A stretch of DNA of 64,000 bases from JANOYY01 sp043720395 (GTDB taxonomy: Bacteria > Actinomycetota > Acidimicrobiia > Acidimicrobiales > JANYDT01), in the NCBI GenBank assembly GCA_043720395.1, contig JAYSSR010000079.1:1-64000 (forward strand). The letters are read 5' to 3'. Made by a program: the position numbers and the translations under genes. This document shows positions 35,761-42,770 of this stretch, one piece after another. The notes beneath the pieces were generated by a model, which had not been told where the DNA came from, did no database searches, and saw nothing but the letters and a program-made list of their open reading frames with translations. How positions within the stretch are numbered: the first letter of the stretch is position 1; each line of letters begins with the position of its first letter.

Positions 35761-36675
35761 GTGCACCATCTCAACGCTTGTGCGGATCGATCGCACGACG
35801 TCAGCCGCCTCCGACTCGATCCGTTTGCTCGTGATTTCGACGACCGGATGGCCAAGGGCCAGAAGACGGGACCGCCGGGTCCGATCGTTCTCGAATGACT
35901 CGTCCTTGGTGTGCCATTTCTTCCCGTCGCCTTCGAGCACAACGCCGCAATAGAAGAAGTCGACCCGCCCGATGAAGCCGTTCGCGTCGGCGAATGCCAC
36001 CTGGCGCTCCAGGTCCGTGATGCCGAAACGACGAAGGACCTGCACGATTCTCGTTTCCAGGTAGCTCTCGGTCGGAGGGTCATCGGGATTGCGCAGCGCG
36101 AGAAATTCGCGGAGAACTGGCCGACCGGGGTGGTTGCGCGGGAGGTCGTCGACAGCTCGCCGGAGTTCCTCGTGCGTCACCAGGCCCATGCGGGCGGCCG
36201 ACTCGAAGGCAAGCTCCACCCGTTCGAGCTGCGTCAGCCACGGTTGACCAAGTCCACGCTGCCCCGCTATGCCGATGATCGCCTCGGTTGCGGACACCAC
36301 GGGAAACACGATGCCCTCGACCGTGTGATCGTCAATCCTGCGACTCGGACGATGTGCAGCGCCGCTCCGCACAGTTCGCGATCTCGCAACGTTGACCGTG
36401 AGTGGTACCGCGTCAACCTCGAACGAGTCGAGCCCATAGAGCGCTGCGGCCGCGGCGTCAGCCACTGCGACGTCAGGCCAGGAGAGCGCGACCAGAATCG
36501 CAAGCTGCTGCCACCAGGTTGCTTCACCTTCTGCCGGGCGGGCGAGCAGATTCGGCCCGACAACTCGGTAGGTCCCATCCGCCCGTCCACGCATCACCGC
36601 TCGCCTCGAAAGTCGACGCCGATCGACCAGTCCGAAACCCTCCAACGGGAGAACATCAAAAACACTTGGATACAT
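35698..36675 (-). CDS. AbiEi-like plus Vsr/DUF559-like nuclease-fold protein
   Basis: The 325 aa protein has the same overall plan as the one at 13220-14209. The N-terminus is winged-helix-like, a middle domain contains VVSATEAIIGIA, and the C-terminal Vsr/DUF559 region has RVDFFYCGVVLEGDGKKWH (Asp239, Glu248, Asp250, His255) followed by ENDRTRRSRLLALGHPVVEIT. The catalytic pattern is intact here. The ATG at 36675 starts MYPSVFDVLP. Residues 306-325 come from the flanking palindrome. The gene and repeats exactly fill the space between alaS and a small membrane-protein gene, an operon that is otherwise tightly packed. Confidence 0.78.
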   Translation of the reverse strand: MYPSVFDVLPLEGFGLVDRRRLSRRAVMRGRADGTYRVVGPNLLARPAEGEATWWQQLAILVALSWPDVAVADAAAAALYGLDSFEVDAVPLTVNVARSRTVRSGAAHRPSRRIDDHTVEGIVFPVVSATEAIIGIAGQRGLGQPWLTQLERVELAFESAARMGLVTHEELRRAVDDLPRNHPGRPVLREFLALRNPDDPPTESYLETRIVQVLRRFGITDLERQVAFADANGFIGRVDFFYCGVVLEGDGKKWHTKDESFENDRTRRSRLLALGHPVVEITSKRIESEAADVVRSIRTSVEMVHPSRTRAGIRAGGSENRAISA

Positions 36676-36743
36676 GAAAGATAATGAAACACCCGAATTG
36701 AAGTCGAATCGTGAAACTGCCATCGGCATCGCGCGCAGAACCA

Positions 36744-36850
36744 CCCTCGAACGGGGTTGGAATCCGCGCGCGTTCGATCGTTCAGATGCCGATTTCAGAC
36801 GATTTCGGCCGGTTTCGGACCCCAGCCGCGCGAAATCCAGCCCTGTCAGA
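36744..36850. repeat. Palindrome, copy B of the ggctggaatccgcgcg family
   Basis: A diverged direct copy of the element at 35654-35760: ggggttggaatccgcgcg on the left and cgcgcgaaatccagccct on the right. The inner cggtttcggaccc is shared with copy A. It lies upstream of the DUF559-like start. Confidence 0.78.
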
Positions 36851-36864
36851 ACGTTGTGAGAAGG

Positions 36865-37146
36865 TCAGCCGGACTTCGGAAGGGATCGTCGAGCGGCGCG
36901 TGCGTCGGCGAGCCGTTCGCGCAGTTCGTGTTCACGAACGACCGCGGCGGACTTGCCCTCCCGCACCGCACTGAGCACTCGGCCCTTCGTGGCAGCGGCG
37001 ATGTTGGCCGGGTGCAGAGTCTCCTGGACGCGTTCGACCTGCGCCCGCACGACCTTCTTGACTTTGCGTTGCGCCCAGATCGAACCGCCGGCTCCCATGA
37101 CGGCACCGCTCGCCCACCAGATCAGCCGTTTGAACACGAACGTCAT
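36865..37146 (-). CDS. Small membrane-associated protein, unknown
   Basis: The 93 aa product has one N-terminal hydrophobic segment (RLIWWASGAVMGAGGSIWA) and then a charged helical tail (KVKKVVRAQVERVQETLHP and later ELRERLADARAA). No family is recognised. It overlaps the upstream DUF948-like gene by 4 bp and belongs to the rarA-alaS run. The second repeat copy lies 15 bp past its stop. Confidence 0.75.
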   Translation of the reverse strand: MTFVFKRLIWWASGAVMGAGGSIWAQRKVKKVVRAQVERVQETLHPANIAAATKGRVLSAVREGKSAAVVREHELRERLADARAARRSLPKSG

Positions 37147-37625
37147 TCTTCCCCCTCACGAGCTGCCGCGTGGGGACGCTGCACCGACTCAACGGACGGA
37201 GTCGGAATTGCACCCCGGCGGGCGAGGTCTCGCCGCTTCGCCTGTAGGTGCCGGTCGGCCCGACCACCTGGCGTTGTTGTGTCGCCCAGTGCCTTCACCG
37301 CCCTTCTTGTCCCGGTCAAGAACGCGATGACTTTCACGAACGGATTGGTCACCATTCGGTAGGCAAAGCGTGATGCGGCGTCGGCGGTGCCCGTGAGCGA
37401 CGTGGCGGCGTCGATCAGCGCGTCGGCGCGTCGGTCCTCTATCGATGCCTTCGACAGGGCCGTACGGGTCTCGTCCAGGAGTGGCAGCGTCTCGCGACGC
37501 AGGTCGTCGAGACCCGACTGTAGGTCTCGCACGAGCCGTCGCATCGTCGCCACAACCACCAGGACAACGACAAGCACGAGTACGACGATCACCGCAAACG
37601 TGATGAGGAGGGCCTTGAGCATCAC
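37143..37625 (-). CDS. DUF948-like membrane protein
   Basis: The 160 aa protein has a strong N-terminal transmembrane helix (residues 4-27, rich in Val and Leu) followed by a coiled-coil-like stretch LVRDLQSGLDDLRRETLPLL. This matches DUF948 proteins, which look like membrane-anchored rods. The C-terminus is basic and disordered. It overlaps rarA by 4 bp upstream and the small membrane-protein gene by 4 bp downstream. Confidence 0.72.
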   Translation of the reverse strand: MMLKALLITFAVIVVLVLVVVLVVVATMRRLVRDLQSGLDDLRRETLPLLDETRTALSKASIEDRRADALIDAATSLTGTADAASRFAYRMVTNPFVKVIAFLTGTRRAVKALGDTTTPGGRADRHLQAKRRDLARRGAIPTPSVESVQRPHAAAREGEE

Positions 37626-38971
37626 CCACCATCCTGCCCCGCGGCGTCCACCGACGAGAGCTGGCCCCGCAACCGCATCCGTTCGGCCACACGCGCCTCG
37701 TTACCCCGAGCCGACGGCTCGTAGTAGCGCCGGTCGACCAGATCGTCGGGCAGGTACTGCTGTGCCACGAATCCCTCCGGAGCGTCGTGCGGATACTCGT
37801 AACCCTTGCCGTGCCCGAGACGTTTCGCGCCTGCGTAGTGGGCGTCTCGGAGGTGTATCGGCACGGCCCCGACGGACCGCTCGCGCACGTCGGACATCGC
37901 GCCCCAGATACCAAGCGCGCTTCGATTCGACTTCGGTGCCGTTGCGAGGTGCACGACCGCCTGGCCGAGGTTGAGCTGCGCCTCGGGCATCCCGATGAAG
38001 TCGACCGCGTGCGCCGCTGCATTGGCGATCACGAGCGACATGGGATCGGCCATCCCGATGTCTTCCGACGCGAAGATCACCATGCGACGCGCCACGAACC
38101 GGACGTCCTCCCCCGCCACCAACATGCGGGCGAGCCAGTAGAGAGCAGCGTCCGGGTCGCTGCCGCGCATCGACTTGATGAACGCACTGACCACGTCGTA
38201 GTGCTCGTCGGGGCCGTAACGGAGGACCCGAGCGTCGACCGCGGCTTCAGCGTCGGCGAGCGAGACTGCGGTTCCCGGACGCTCCTCGGCCAGCGCGAGT
38301 GCAACTTCCAGCGACGTGAGCAGCGAGCGTCCATCACCGTCGGCCATCGCGACGAGGTGTGCGGCGGCATCCTCGTCGAGTTCGCGATTCTCGACCGTAA
38401 GCGCGCGAACTATCAGCGCGCGTAGTGATTCTGGCGAGTGCGGTTTGAGTCGGAAGAGCGTCGAGCGCGAGAGCAGTGGACCGTTGACGCTGAAGCTCGG
38501 GTTCTCCGTGGTCGCTCCGATCAGCACGAGCGTGCCGTCCTCCACCGACGGCAGCAGAGCGTCCTGTTGGGCGCGGTTGAAGCGATGGATTTCGTCGAGA
38601 AAGAGGATCGTGCCGCGCTGGTGCATCCGCTGTTCTTCGCGAGCCGTGTCGACCGACTCGCGAACGTCCTTCACACCCGCGGTCACGGCCGACATCGCGA
38701 TGTAGTGCTTTGATGTGGCGGTTGCGATCAGCGATGCGAGCGTGGTCTTGCCCGTGCCGGGCGGGCCCCACAGGATCACGCTAGACAGGCGGTCGGCCTC
38801 GATGAGGCGGCGCAATGCACGTCCGGGGCCGAGGAGGTGATCCTGGCCGACGACCTCGTCGAGCGACGTCGGACGCATCCGTGCGGCGAGCGGTGCCGTG
38901 CGGGTCAGCCGCTCGCGGAAGGCCGCGCTGAAGAGGTCATCGGACACGGCGACAGTCTGGCCGAGGGCCAA
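37622..38971 (-). CDS. rarA: Replication-associated recombination protein A (AAA+ ATPase)
   Basis: The 449 aa RarA/MgsA protein acts at stalled replication forks. It has Walker A GPPGTGKTTLA, Walker B ILFLDEIHRFN, sensor 1 LIGATTENPSFSVN and the C-terminal tetramerisation domain with SEDIGMADP and HYAGAKRLGHGKGYEYPHD. The true start may be the GTG eight codons in (38947), since the first residues are not conserved. It heads the rarA-membrane proteins-(DUF559)-alaS run, as in mycobacteria. Confidence 0.94.
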   Translation of the reverse strand: MALGQTVAVSDDLFSAAFRERLTRTAPLAARMRPTSLDEVVGQDHLLGPGRALRRLIEADRLSSVILWGPPGTGKTTLASLIATATSKHYIAMSAVTAGVKDVRESVDTAREEQRMHQRGTILFLDEIHRFNRAQQDALLPSVEDGTLVLIGATTENPSFSVNGPLLSRSTLFRLKPHSPESLRALIVRALTVENRELDEDAAAHLVAMADGDGRSLLTSLEVALALAEERPGTAVSLADAEAAVDARVLRYGPDEHYDVVSAFIKSMRGSDPDAALYWLARMLVAGEDVRFVARRMVIFASEDIGMADPMSLVIANAAAHAVDFIGMPEAQLNLGQAVVHLATAPKSNRSALGIWGAMSDVRERSVGAVPIHLRDAHYAGAKRLGHGKGYEYPHDAPEGFVAQQYLPDDLVDRRYYEPSARGNEARVAERMRLRGQLSSVDAAGQDGG

Positions 38972-39072
38972 CCCGGTCGTCGGCCGCGGCGGTCACCGTG
39001 CGTGATGTTTCGTGAGACGTCGAGACGCTCCGAGTCCGCATTACGCTCTCCTGCCGAGCCGAGGAGGGTTTC

Positions 39073-39636
39073 GTGGCGGTTATTGACGTTGCCGGGTACA
39101 TCGCAGATCTCAAGGACCACGCGACGGTCGATCACGGTTTCCATGTCCATGACGAGCGTCATCTCGTGGAGACGTACTCGCTGCGTCAGGCGTGGGAGGT
39201 CGATCTGCATCCCGAGGAGGGTTGCAACGGGCCGCTCGATCTTCATATGACGCTGGAGGTCGATCCGCGCGTCCTGCTCAGTTTCGAGGACAAGGTCGCC
39301 GAAATCGGCGAGGACGCCGACCCGCCCGACGATTTCCATTTCCCGCTCACGCTCACCTGGGCGCTGCCGCCGCTGCCGCATCCTCCGGACCTGCTGGTGC
39401 TGGCGACGGAGTTGGCTGGCGTCGGCGGTCCCGACCTGCCGTTGGAGGTTTCGGCCATCGACTCCTTCGCCGCCGTGACCGATGCACCGGAGCGGTCGTT
39501 GACGATCGTGGCACGGCGTCCGGTGTCTCTGGCCAGGGTGTTCGCGGGCGAAGAGATGCTCTGCGACCTGCTCGATGGGTGCCGTCGGGTGAGTCTGTAT
39601 CTGCTGGATCAGGCCACTCGGTGGCTTGAGGAGTAG
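39073..39636 (+). CDS. Conserved protein, unknown
   Basis: The 187 aa acidic, soluble protein has no motif I recognise. It is rich in aromatic/acidic strand-like segments (HVHDERHLVETYSLRQAWEV; PLDLHMTLEVDPRVLLSF). The GTG start has an excellent gaggaggg ribosome-binding site 5 bp upstream. It is a single-gene unit: divergent from rarA, ended by a strong terminator. Codon use matches the neighbours, so a real, expressed gene is likely. Confidence 0.75.
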   Translation: MAVIDVAGYIADLKDHATVDHGFHVHDERHLVETYSLRQAWEVDLHPEEGCNGPLDLHMTLEVDPRVLLSFEDKVAEIGEDADPPDDFHFPLTLTWALPPLPHPPDLLVLATELAGVGGPDLPLEVSAIDSFAAVTDAPERSLTIVARRPVSLARVFAGEEMLCDLLDGCRRVSLYLLDQATRWLEE

Positions 39637-39649
39637 GGCTGGTTGTGCG

Positions 39650-39680
39650 GTGACCCGCCGTTTTCGGCGGGTCACGTTTT
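39650..39680 (+). terminator. Intrinsic terminator
   Basis: Stem gtgacccgccg with its complement, a tiny loop, then the T-rich tail gttttctttg. It ends the preceding gene and lies 8 bp beyond the CCA end of the convergent tRNA-Asn gene. Confidence 0.88.
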
Positions 39681-39690
39681 CTTTGCGTGG

Positions 39691-39763
39691 CTCCGGGAGC
39701 AGGGATCGAACCTGCGACAATTCGATTAACAGTCGAATGCTCTGCCAGCTGAGCTATCCCGGA
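39691..39763 (-). tRNA. tRNA-Asn (GTT)
   Basis: A 73-nt cloverleaf with acceptor tccggga/tcccgga, the anticodon loop ctgttaa (anticodon GTT) on a ttcga stem, and the T arm ggttcgatccc. The CCA end is encoded at 39688-39690. Confidence 0.95.
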
Positions 39764-39893
39764 AGGCGGCAATGACTGTAGCAGCGGGTCGCTCGTCGGC
39801 GGGAGCATTTCGGGGGCGTCGTCGTTGGCGGCCGACGGGCTCGGACGGTGTGACAAGATCGGCGTTGCTCGTCGGACGTTGCCCGGCGGACAA

Positions 39894-39966
<73 letters not shown>

Positions 39967-40213
39967 CTTCATTCGCGCTCTTCGTCACGGCGGCGGACTC
40001 CCGTGACTGCCCGATCGCAGCAGGCCCTACCGTTTCAATACAGCGACCGGCCTTCGGACATCGTGTTCTTTGATCGTCGACCGTGACAGCCGGCCCGCCA
40101 CCGCAATTTTGACGGTACGCGGTCGGCCGCAAACGACAGCGATTCCCGAACCACAAGAATCGCCCCGCGACGAACTCAAAAACGCAGAGCGGCAACGGAC
40201 CAACCGACAGATG

Positions 40214-40243
40214 TTGTACAAAATGATTCGCACACTGTACGAT
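40214..40243 (+). promoter_or_regulatory. Promoter of the toxin-antitoxin pair, leaderless
   Basis: TTGTAC (-35) and TACGAT (-10) are 18 bp apart. The predicted first base falls on the antitoxin ATG at 40250, so the mRNA should be leaderless. TGTAC occurs at both boxes and could be the antitoxin operator. The bases 39967-40213 show nothing else. Confidence 0.6.
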
Positions 40244-40249
40244 GTTTGC

Positions 40250-40498
40250 ATGACCACCATGGCAGTCAGCGACGCACGCGACAACTTGTCTGGAGCGATC
40301 GACACCGTTCGCACGGAACCGGTGTTCCTGGAGCGGTACGGCAAGGCGGTCGCCGTGCTTGTCAGCGCAGAGCGTTACGACGAACTTCTCGCTGCGTACG
40401 AGGAAGGGGAAGATGTTGCGGCGTACGACGCCGCGATGGCTGAAGAGGGCGACAACATTCCCTGGATGCAAGTGAAGGCCGATCTCGGCTGGACGTAA
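40250..40498 (+). CDS. Phd/YefM-type antitoxin
   Basis: The 82 aa protein begins MTTMAVSDARDNLSGAIDTV, the Phd/YefM DNA-binding N-terminus. It continues PVFLERYGKAVAVLVSAERYDEL and ends in an acidic tail (EEGEDVAAYDAAMAEEGD) of the kind that wraps around a RelE toxin. It probably represses its own promoter, which overlaps the start. The toxin gene follows after 4 bp. Confidence 0.88.
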   Translation: MTTMAVSDARDNLSGAIDTVRTEPVFLERYGKAVAVLVSAERYDELLAAYEEGEDVAAYDAAMAEEGDNIPWMQVKADLGWT

Positions 40499-40502
40499 TC
40501 GC

Positions 40503-40757
40503 TTGTACGAGATACAGCTTCGCCCAGCGGCAGCACGGGCTCTCCGCAAGCTCGAGTACGACGTACGACTTCGAGTTCAAGGCGCGATCGCACTTCTCGC
40601 GTCGGACCCACGACCTCCTTCCTCGCGACCGTTGCGAGGGCGGCCCGCTTATCGAGTGCGCGTCGGCGACTACCGGATCATCTACTCAATTCACGATGAT
40701 GTTCTGCTCGTTGTCGTCGTCACACCGGGCCACCGGCGAGACGTCTACGAGCGATGA
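40503..40757 (+). CDS. RelE/ParE-family toxin
   Basis: The 84 aa toxin has the RelE fold pattern: YEIQLRPAAARALRKLE at the start, RPLRGRPAYRVRVGDYRIIYSI in the core and the basic HRRDVYER C-terminus. RelE cuts mRNA in the ribosomal A site. The start is TTG, 4 bp after the antitoxin stop, which would keep toxin translation low and coupled. The pair sits beside two tRNA genes, a common position for acquired DNA, although no attachment site is seen. Confidence 0.88.
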   Translation: MYEIQLRPAAARALRKLEYDVRLRVQGAIALLASDPRPPSSRPLRGRPAYRVRVGDYRIIYSIHDDVLLVVVVTPGHRRDVYER

Positions 40758-40864
40758 ACGCCCGCCCTGGGCCACTCGGAGGTTCGCGCCACGAGGCACC
40801 CGTGGCGGATGTGGATACCGTTCGCGACGTTGAGGACGGTTGGGCTCTTGCCGTGAATTCAGCG

Positions 40865-41158
40865 TCACTCGCGGGAGGCGACCTTGCGTAGATCGTTGCC
40901 GACTTCCGTGAGCGTCTTCGAGATGGCCTGCGACAAGGCCGAGCCGACGTCTCGGACATCCTCCTTGATGGCCGGGTCTTTCGCCGCTTTGCACAGACCG
41001 TCGAACGCACCCTCCAGCGACGCCGCGAGATCGCGGAGCGCGTTCTTGACGTCGTGATCGTCGGAGGACGATTGCTCCATGTGCATCTTCAGTTTCAGGC
41101 CGAGTCCGCCGAGTTTTGATCCGAACTCGTCCCAGTTCGTCGATGTGTTTGTGCTCAT
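40865..41158 (-). CDS. Small acidic helical protein, unknown
   Basis: The 97 aa product begins MSTNTSTNWDEFGSKLGGLG and continues with predicted helices (VKNALRDLAASLEGAFDGL and VGSALSQAISKTLTEVGNDL). No transmembrane segment or known domain is seen. The ATG at 41158 was chosen over a longer frame because the extra N-terminal residues look like noise. It is a lone gene between the toxin and MarR genes. Confidence 0.65.
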   Translation of the reverse strand: MSTNTSTNWDEFGSKLGGLGLKLKMHMEQSSSDDHDVKNALRDLAASLEGAFDGLCKAAKDPAIKEDVRDVGSALSQAISKTLTEVGNDLRKVASRE

Positions 41159-41256
41159 GCGCCCAGGATGAGGCGCGGACCCGCGATCGGATAGGGCCTT
41201 TGGACTGAACGCGCCCGCCGCACGGCTTCCGTCGACCGGCCTCCGACTACGAGAAA

Positions 41257-41314
41257 GCCACACCGGCGCAAACAAACCACAAGCCGGAGTGGGTGGAGTT
41301 CACGCTGGTGTGGC
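41257..41314. repeat. Imperfect intergenic palindrome
   Basis: Arms gccacaccggcg and cgctggtgtggc match at 11 of 12 positions and enclose an inner pair of ccac/gtgg units. It lies between the MarR gene and the small helical protein gene. It may be a decayed relative of the accaccca family. Confidence 0.5.
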
Positions 41315-41358
41315 AATCGCACAGTTAGACCGGACCGGACCACCGACCACCCGGCGCG

Positions 41359-41796
41359 TTACCTGACCGGGAAGCCGCCTCCGAGGTTGCGCACGGCCTG
41401 CATGAGCAGCGTCCGCAAGACCTTCCGCTGCGGTACGGTCATCCCGGCCGTCATCGCCGCCTCGACCTCATCGACGCCGCGGTTGCACTTGTCGACCACT
41501 CGACGTCCGGCTGCTGTCAGTTCCGTCCGCCGAATCCGCCCGTGGTTCGGGTCGGTCTTCCGGCGTACGAGTTGGCGTGCTTCGAGGGCGAGCAGCGTCT
41601 CGTTCATCGACTGCGGCGACACGAAGGCCCGCCGCGCGAGCTGGGCGTTCGACAGCGCCGGCTGGCGGGCCAGGACGCTGAGGACGGTGTACTGGCTCAC
41701 CGTCAGGTCGAAAGGCGCTACCGCCCGTTCGACGCCCGAGCGGACCACCCGGTCGAGGCGCGCAGCGACGTAGGGAAGGGACGGTTCATCGCTCAC
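41359..41796 (-). CDS. MarR-family regulator
   Basis: The 145 aa MarR repressor has the winged helix at about residues 30-100 (YTVLSVLARQPALSNAQLARR; SPQSMNETLLALEARQLVRR; wing DPNHGRIRRTELT). It is divergent from a p-hydroxycinnamoyl-CoA hydratase-lyase/CoA-ligase pair. In several bacteria such pairs are repressed by MarR proteins (CouR/FerR type) that release DNA on binding hydroxycinnamoyl-CoA. That role is inferred here from position. Confidence 0.85.
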   Translation of the reverse strand: MSDEPSLPYVAARLDRVVRSGVERAVAPFDLTVSQYTVLSVLARQPALSNAQLARRAFVSPQSMNETLLALEARQLVRRKTDPNHGRIRRTELTAAGRRVVDKCNRGVDEVEAAMTAGMTVPQRKVLRTLLMQAVRNLGGGFPVR

Positions 41797-41864
41797 TGTT
41801 CGATCCTCGCACGGGTGCCGCTGCGAATCGAGGACTCCCGTCGTCTAGCAAAACAGGGCAAGTA

Positions 41865-41877
41865 TCAGGTACCCTGA
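41865..41877. promoter_or_regulatory. Candidate MarR operator TCAGG-TAC-CCTGA
   Basis: Perfect 5+5 bp inverted repeat 29 bp upstream of the hydratase-lyase ATG, within the 110-bp divergent gap. Its position would block transcription of the catabolic pair. The gaggag ribosome-binding site follows downstream. Confidence 0.55.
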
Positions 41878-41906
41878 GAATCCAGTCCGCACCGAGGAGC
41901 ACGCAC

Positions 41907-42770
41907 ATGACCGACACCCCCGAACGCGCCGAGGAAGACACCGTCAGCTTTGAGGTCATCGACCGCATTGCCTGGGTGAAATTCAATCGCCCCGAGAAGC
42001 GCAACTGCATGAGCCCGAAGCTCAATCGTCAGATGTACCGGGTGCTCGACGAACTCGAGTTCCGCGACGACGTCGGCGTGCTCGTCCTCACCGGCGAAGG
42101 CAACGCCTGGTCCGCCGGTATGGATCTGAAGGAATACTTCCGCGAGACCGAGGCGCTCGGCCTGCCCGGCACACGCAACGCGCAGCGCGAGGCGTACTCG
42201 TGGTGGAAGCGGCTCCGCTGGTATCAGAAGCCGACGATCGCCATGGTCAACGGATGGTGCTTCGGCGGCGGCTACGGCCCCCTCTTCGCCTGCGACCTCG
42301 CCTTCGCCGCCGAGGACGCTCAATTCGGCCTCTCGGAGATCAACTGGGCGATTCTGCCGGGCGGAGGCGCGTCGAAGGTCGTCGCGGAATTGCTGTCGTT
42401 CCGCCGAGCCATGTATCACGCGATGACGGGCGAGAACGTCGACGGCAAGACCGCCGCCGAGTGGGGTCTCGTGAACGAAGCGGTCCCTCTCGATGCGTTG
42501 CACGCACGCGTCACCGCGGTTGCGAACACGCTCCTCCAGAAGAACCCCGTGGCGTTGAAGGCCACGAAGGACGCCATTCGCCGCGTCCGTGAGATGTCCT
42601 ACGACAACGCCGAGGACTTCCTCATCCGCGCGCAAGAGGCGGCGAACTCCTACGACAACGACGGCCGCAAGGAAGGCATCCGCCAATTCATCGACGACAA
42701 GACCTTCAAGCCTGGCCTCGGTGCCTACGACCTCCAGAAGGCAGCGGAACGGCTCTCCGATGCGCGTTGA
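41907..42770 (+). CDS. p-Hydroxycinnamoyl-CoA hydratase-lyase
   Basis: This 287 aa crotonase closely follows Pseudomonas HCHL (feruloyl-CoA hydratase-lyase). It has NRPEKRNCMSPKLNRQM, AWSAGMDLKEYFRE, PTIAMVNGWCFGGGYGPL and FGLSEINW with the catalytic Glu, and a C-terminus ending GIRQFIDDKTFKPGLGAYD. The enzyme hydrates feruloyl- or coumaroyl-CoA and splits it to vanillin or 4-hydroxybenzaldehyde plus acetyl-CoA. The downstream CoA ligase overlaps by 11 bp. The aldehyde dehydrogenase expected next is absent here. These residues distinguish it from the generic enoyl-CoA hydratase at 59403. Confidence 0.88.
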   Translation: MTDTPERAEEDTVSFEVIDRIAWVKFNRPEKRNCMSPKLNRQMYRVLDELEFRDDVGVLVLTGEGNAWSAGMDLKEYFRETEALGLPGTRNAQREAYSWWKRLRWYQKPTIAMVNGWCFGGGYGPLFACDLAFAAEDAQFGLSEINWAILPGGGASKVVAELLSFRRAMYHAMTGENVDGKTAAEWGLVNEAVPLDALHARVTAVANTLLQKNPVALKATKDAIRRVREMSYDNAEDFLIRAQEAANSYDNDGRKEGIRQFIDDKTFKPGLGAYDLQKAAERLSDAR

